The position numbers and the translations under genes were made by a program. From Muribaculaceae bacterium (lineage in GTDB: Bacteria; Bacteroidota; Bacteroidia; Bacteroidales; Muribaculaceae): a stretch of 15,790 nt of DNA. Positions 14,530 to 15,790 of the stretch are shown piece after piece (position 1 is the stretch's first letter; each line of letters begins with the position of its first letter). The notes beneath the pieces are model-generated. The model was not told where the DNA came from. It worked only from the letters and a program-made list of their open reading frames with translations, and did not search any database. Location of the stretch: the NCBI GenBank assembly GCA_009775535.1, contig VSPW01000023.1:1-15790 (forward strand), in the 5' to 3' direction.

Positions 14530-15790
14530 TCAGCCTAGTTTACGCAACAGTGCATTAAGGCTCACCTGGCCGTGTATAATCTTATGTAGGTCTGCAACAC
14601 TCACCCGTTCCTGCTGCATTGAGTCACGGTGACGTAGTGTAACTGTATTATCATCCAATGTCTGATGGTCCACTGTTATACAGAAAGGAGTACCGATAGC
14701 ATCCTGACGCCTATAGCGTTTACCGATTGAGTCTTTCTCATCATAGTGGGTTGAGAAATCGAACTTAAGGTCATTAACGATTTCACGTGCCTTCTCTGGC
14801 AGTCCGTCCTTACGGACAAGTGGCATCACTGCGCATTTAACAGGAGCAAGCGCAGCAGGCAAATGAAGAACCACACGAGTGTCCCCGCCATCAAGTTTCT
14901 GTTCCTCATAAGAAGAGCAAAGTACGCTAAGGAACATACGGTCGACACCAATTGACGTCTCTATCACATACGGAGTGTAGCTTTCATTCAATTCAGGGTC
15001 AAAATATTGGATCTTCTTTCCAGAGAATTTCTCATGCTGCGAAAGGTCGAAATTTGTACGCGAATGGATACCCTCAACTTCCTTGAAACCAAATGGCATA
15101 TGGAACTCTATATCCGTTGCGGCATTTGCATAGTGTGCCAACTTCTCATGATCGTGATAACGGTACTTTTCATCACCAAGGCCAAGCGCCTTATGCCAAC
15201 GTAACCGCTCCTCTTTCCATGCCTGGAACCATTTGAGTTCTTCTCCGGGACGTACAAAGAACTGCATCTCCATCTGCTCAAACTCACGCATACGGAAAAT
15301 AAACTGACGGGCCACGATTTCGTTACGGAATGCCTTTCCAATCTGTGCGATACCGAACGGAATACGCATGCGGCCTGTCTTTTGGACGTTCAGATAGTTT
15401 ACAAATATACCCTGAGCCGTCTCAGGACGCAGATATACGTTCATTGCGCCTTCTGCTGTAGAGCCCATCTCAGTCTTGAACATAAGATTGAACTGACGTA
15501 CCTCTGTCCAGTTTTTAGTCCCTGAAATAGGACATACAATCTCCTGGTCAATAATGATCTGACGAAGCCCGGCAAGATCATTGTCATTCATTGCCTGCGA
15601 AAAGCGTTCATGCAGAGCATCACGCTTTGCCTTATACTCTACGACACGTGGATTTGTCTCTCTATAAAGAGCCTCATCAAATGATTCGCCAAAGCGCTTG
15701 CGTGCTTTTGCGACTTCCTTCTCTATCTTGGCATCAATTTTTGCAATCTCCTCTTCAATAAGGACCTCGGAACGGTAGCGCTTCTTGGAG
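14530..15790 (-). CDS. glyQS: Glycine-tRNA ligase, dimeric single-chain type (partial, N-terminus outside window)
   Basis: This cytosolic class II enzyme charges tRNA-Gly. The reading frame stays open from 15790, so the visible part is about 419 residues; family length is roughly 510, and about 90-100 N-terminal residues lie beyond the window edge. The ATG at 15591 is internal, not the start: the preceding 66 codons encode a charged helical stretch (IEEEIAKIDAKIEKEVAKAR) that fits the insertion of this family. In visible-part numbering, motif 2 includes RPETAQGIFVNY (121-132) and FRNEIVARQFIFRMREFEQM (154-173); motif 3 contains ETSIGVDRMFLSVL. Residues after that form the anticodon-binding domain (LAPVKCAVMPL to the C-terminus). 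It is the single-chain alpha-2 type, not the separate glyQ/glyS pair. It heads the lemA-FKBP-permease run; its promoter is not in view. Confidence 0.97.
   Translation of the reverse strand, partial: SKKRYRSEVLIEEEIAKIDAKIEKEVAKARKRFGESFDEALYRETNPRVVEYKAKRDALHERFSQAMNDNDLAGLRQIIIDQEIVCPISGTKNWTEVRQFNLMFKTEMGSTAEGAMNVYLRPETAQGIFVNYLNVQKTGRMRIPFGIAQIGKAFRNEIVARQFIFRMREFEQMEMQFFVRPGEELKWFQAWKEERLRWHKALGLGDEKYRYHDHEKLAHYANAATDIEFHMPFGFKEVEGIHSRTNFDLSQHEKFSGKKIQYFDPELNESYTPYVIETSIGVDRMFLSVLCSSYEEQKLDGGDTRVVLHLPAALAPVKCAVMPLVRKDGLPEKAREIVNDLKFDFSTHYDEKDSIGKRYRRQDAIGTPFCITVDHQTLDDNTVTLRHRDSMQQERVSVADLHKIIHGQVSLNALLRKLG

Noticed and set aside
15589..15591. ATG 15591 as the start of the tRNA synthetase
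   Set aside because: The frame stays open to the window edge and the upstream 66 codons encode family-like sequence, so this methionine is internal.
1..15790. CRISPR arrays, tRNA genes, insertion sequences, phage or integrase genes
   Set aside because: None seen: no regularly spaced repeats, no cloverleaf sequences that I could recognise, and no transposase-like proteins.

Overview
The window looks like an ordinary chromosomal stretch from a member of the order Bacteroidales. The evidence is a Bacteroides-type serine palmitoyltransferase (sphingolipid synthesis), a protein that joins an HU/CCDC81-like domain to a SPOR domain, an NhaA with a long hydrophilic insert, almost no Shine-Dalgarno sequences, and several promoters matching the Bacteroidetes consensus (TTTG, about 19 bp, TAnnTTTG). 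A Muribaculaceae-like gut bacterium is my guess at family level, but the sequence does not prove it. Thirteen complete protein genes, one partial gene and one clear terminator are present, plus several regulatory sites. I see no tRNA, rRNA, CRISPR array, insertion sequence or phage gene.

Layout. The left half is mostly on the + strand: a three-domain universal stress protein (111-1226), then the converging yigZ-like gene (1830-1234, - strand). A divergent promoter region follows, leading into spt (1995-3182). A strong Rho-independent terminator (3216-3252) separates spt from nhaA (3324-4721). A consensus promoter starts two bases after the nhaA stop and drives a translationally coupled cassette: a Rossmann/DUF2520 protein, a KdsC phosphatase and a Maf nucleotide pyrophosphatase (4778-6733). 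This cassette converges on the right half, which is entirely on the - strand.

Right half, in transcription order from the right edge: partial glycyl-tRNA synthetase (from beyond 15790 to 14530), LemA, an FKBP-type lipoprotein prolyl isomerase, and an FtsX/LolE-type permease that begins with TTG. A second unit follows with its own promoter: rsfS, ftsH and a secreted TPR protein (11819-8459). The last unit is the HU-TM-SPOR protein, starting with GTG at a promoter that predicts an almost leaderless mRNA, followed by a nitroreductase (8312-6738).

How the genes fit together. Most act in envelope maintenance and housekeeping: sphingolipid synthesis (spt), Kdo/LPS synthesis (kdsC), membrane protein quality control (ftsH), lipoprotein or substrate extrusion (permease), periplasmic folding (FKBP), peptidoglycan-linked SPOR, ion homeostasis (nhaA) and translation control (rsfS, glyQS). 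I found no convincing new biological system. The most interesting items are regulatory: a 9-bp dyad lying over the cassette promoter, a palindrome just before nhaA, two predicted near-leaderless genes, a C9 tract in front of the stress protein, and two unusual domain architectures (DUF2007-like plus two Usp domains; HU plus TM plus SPOR).
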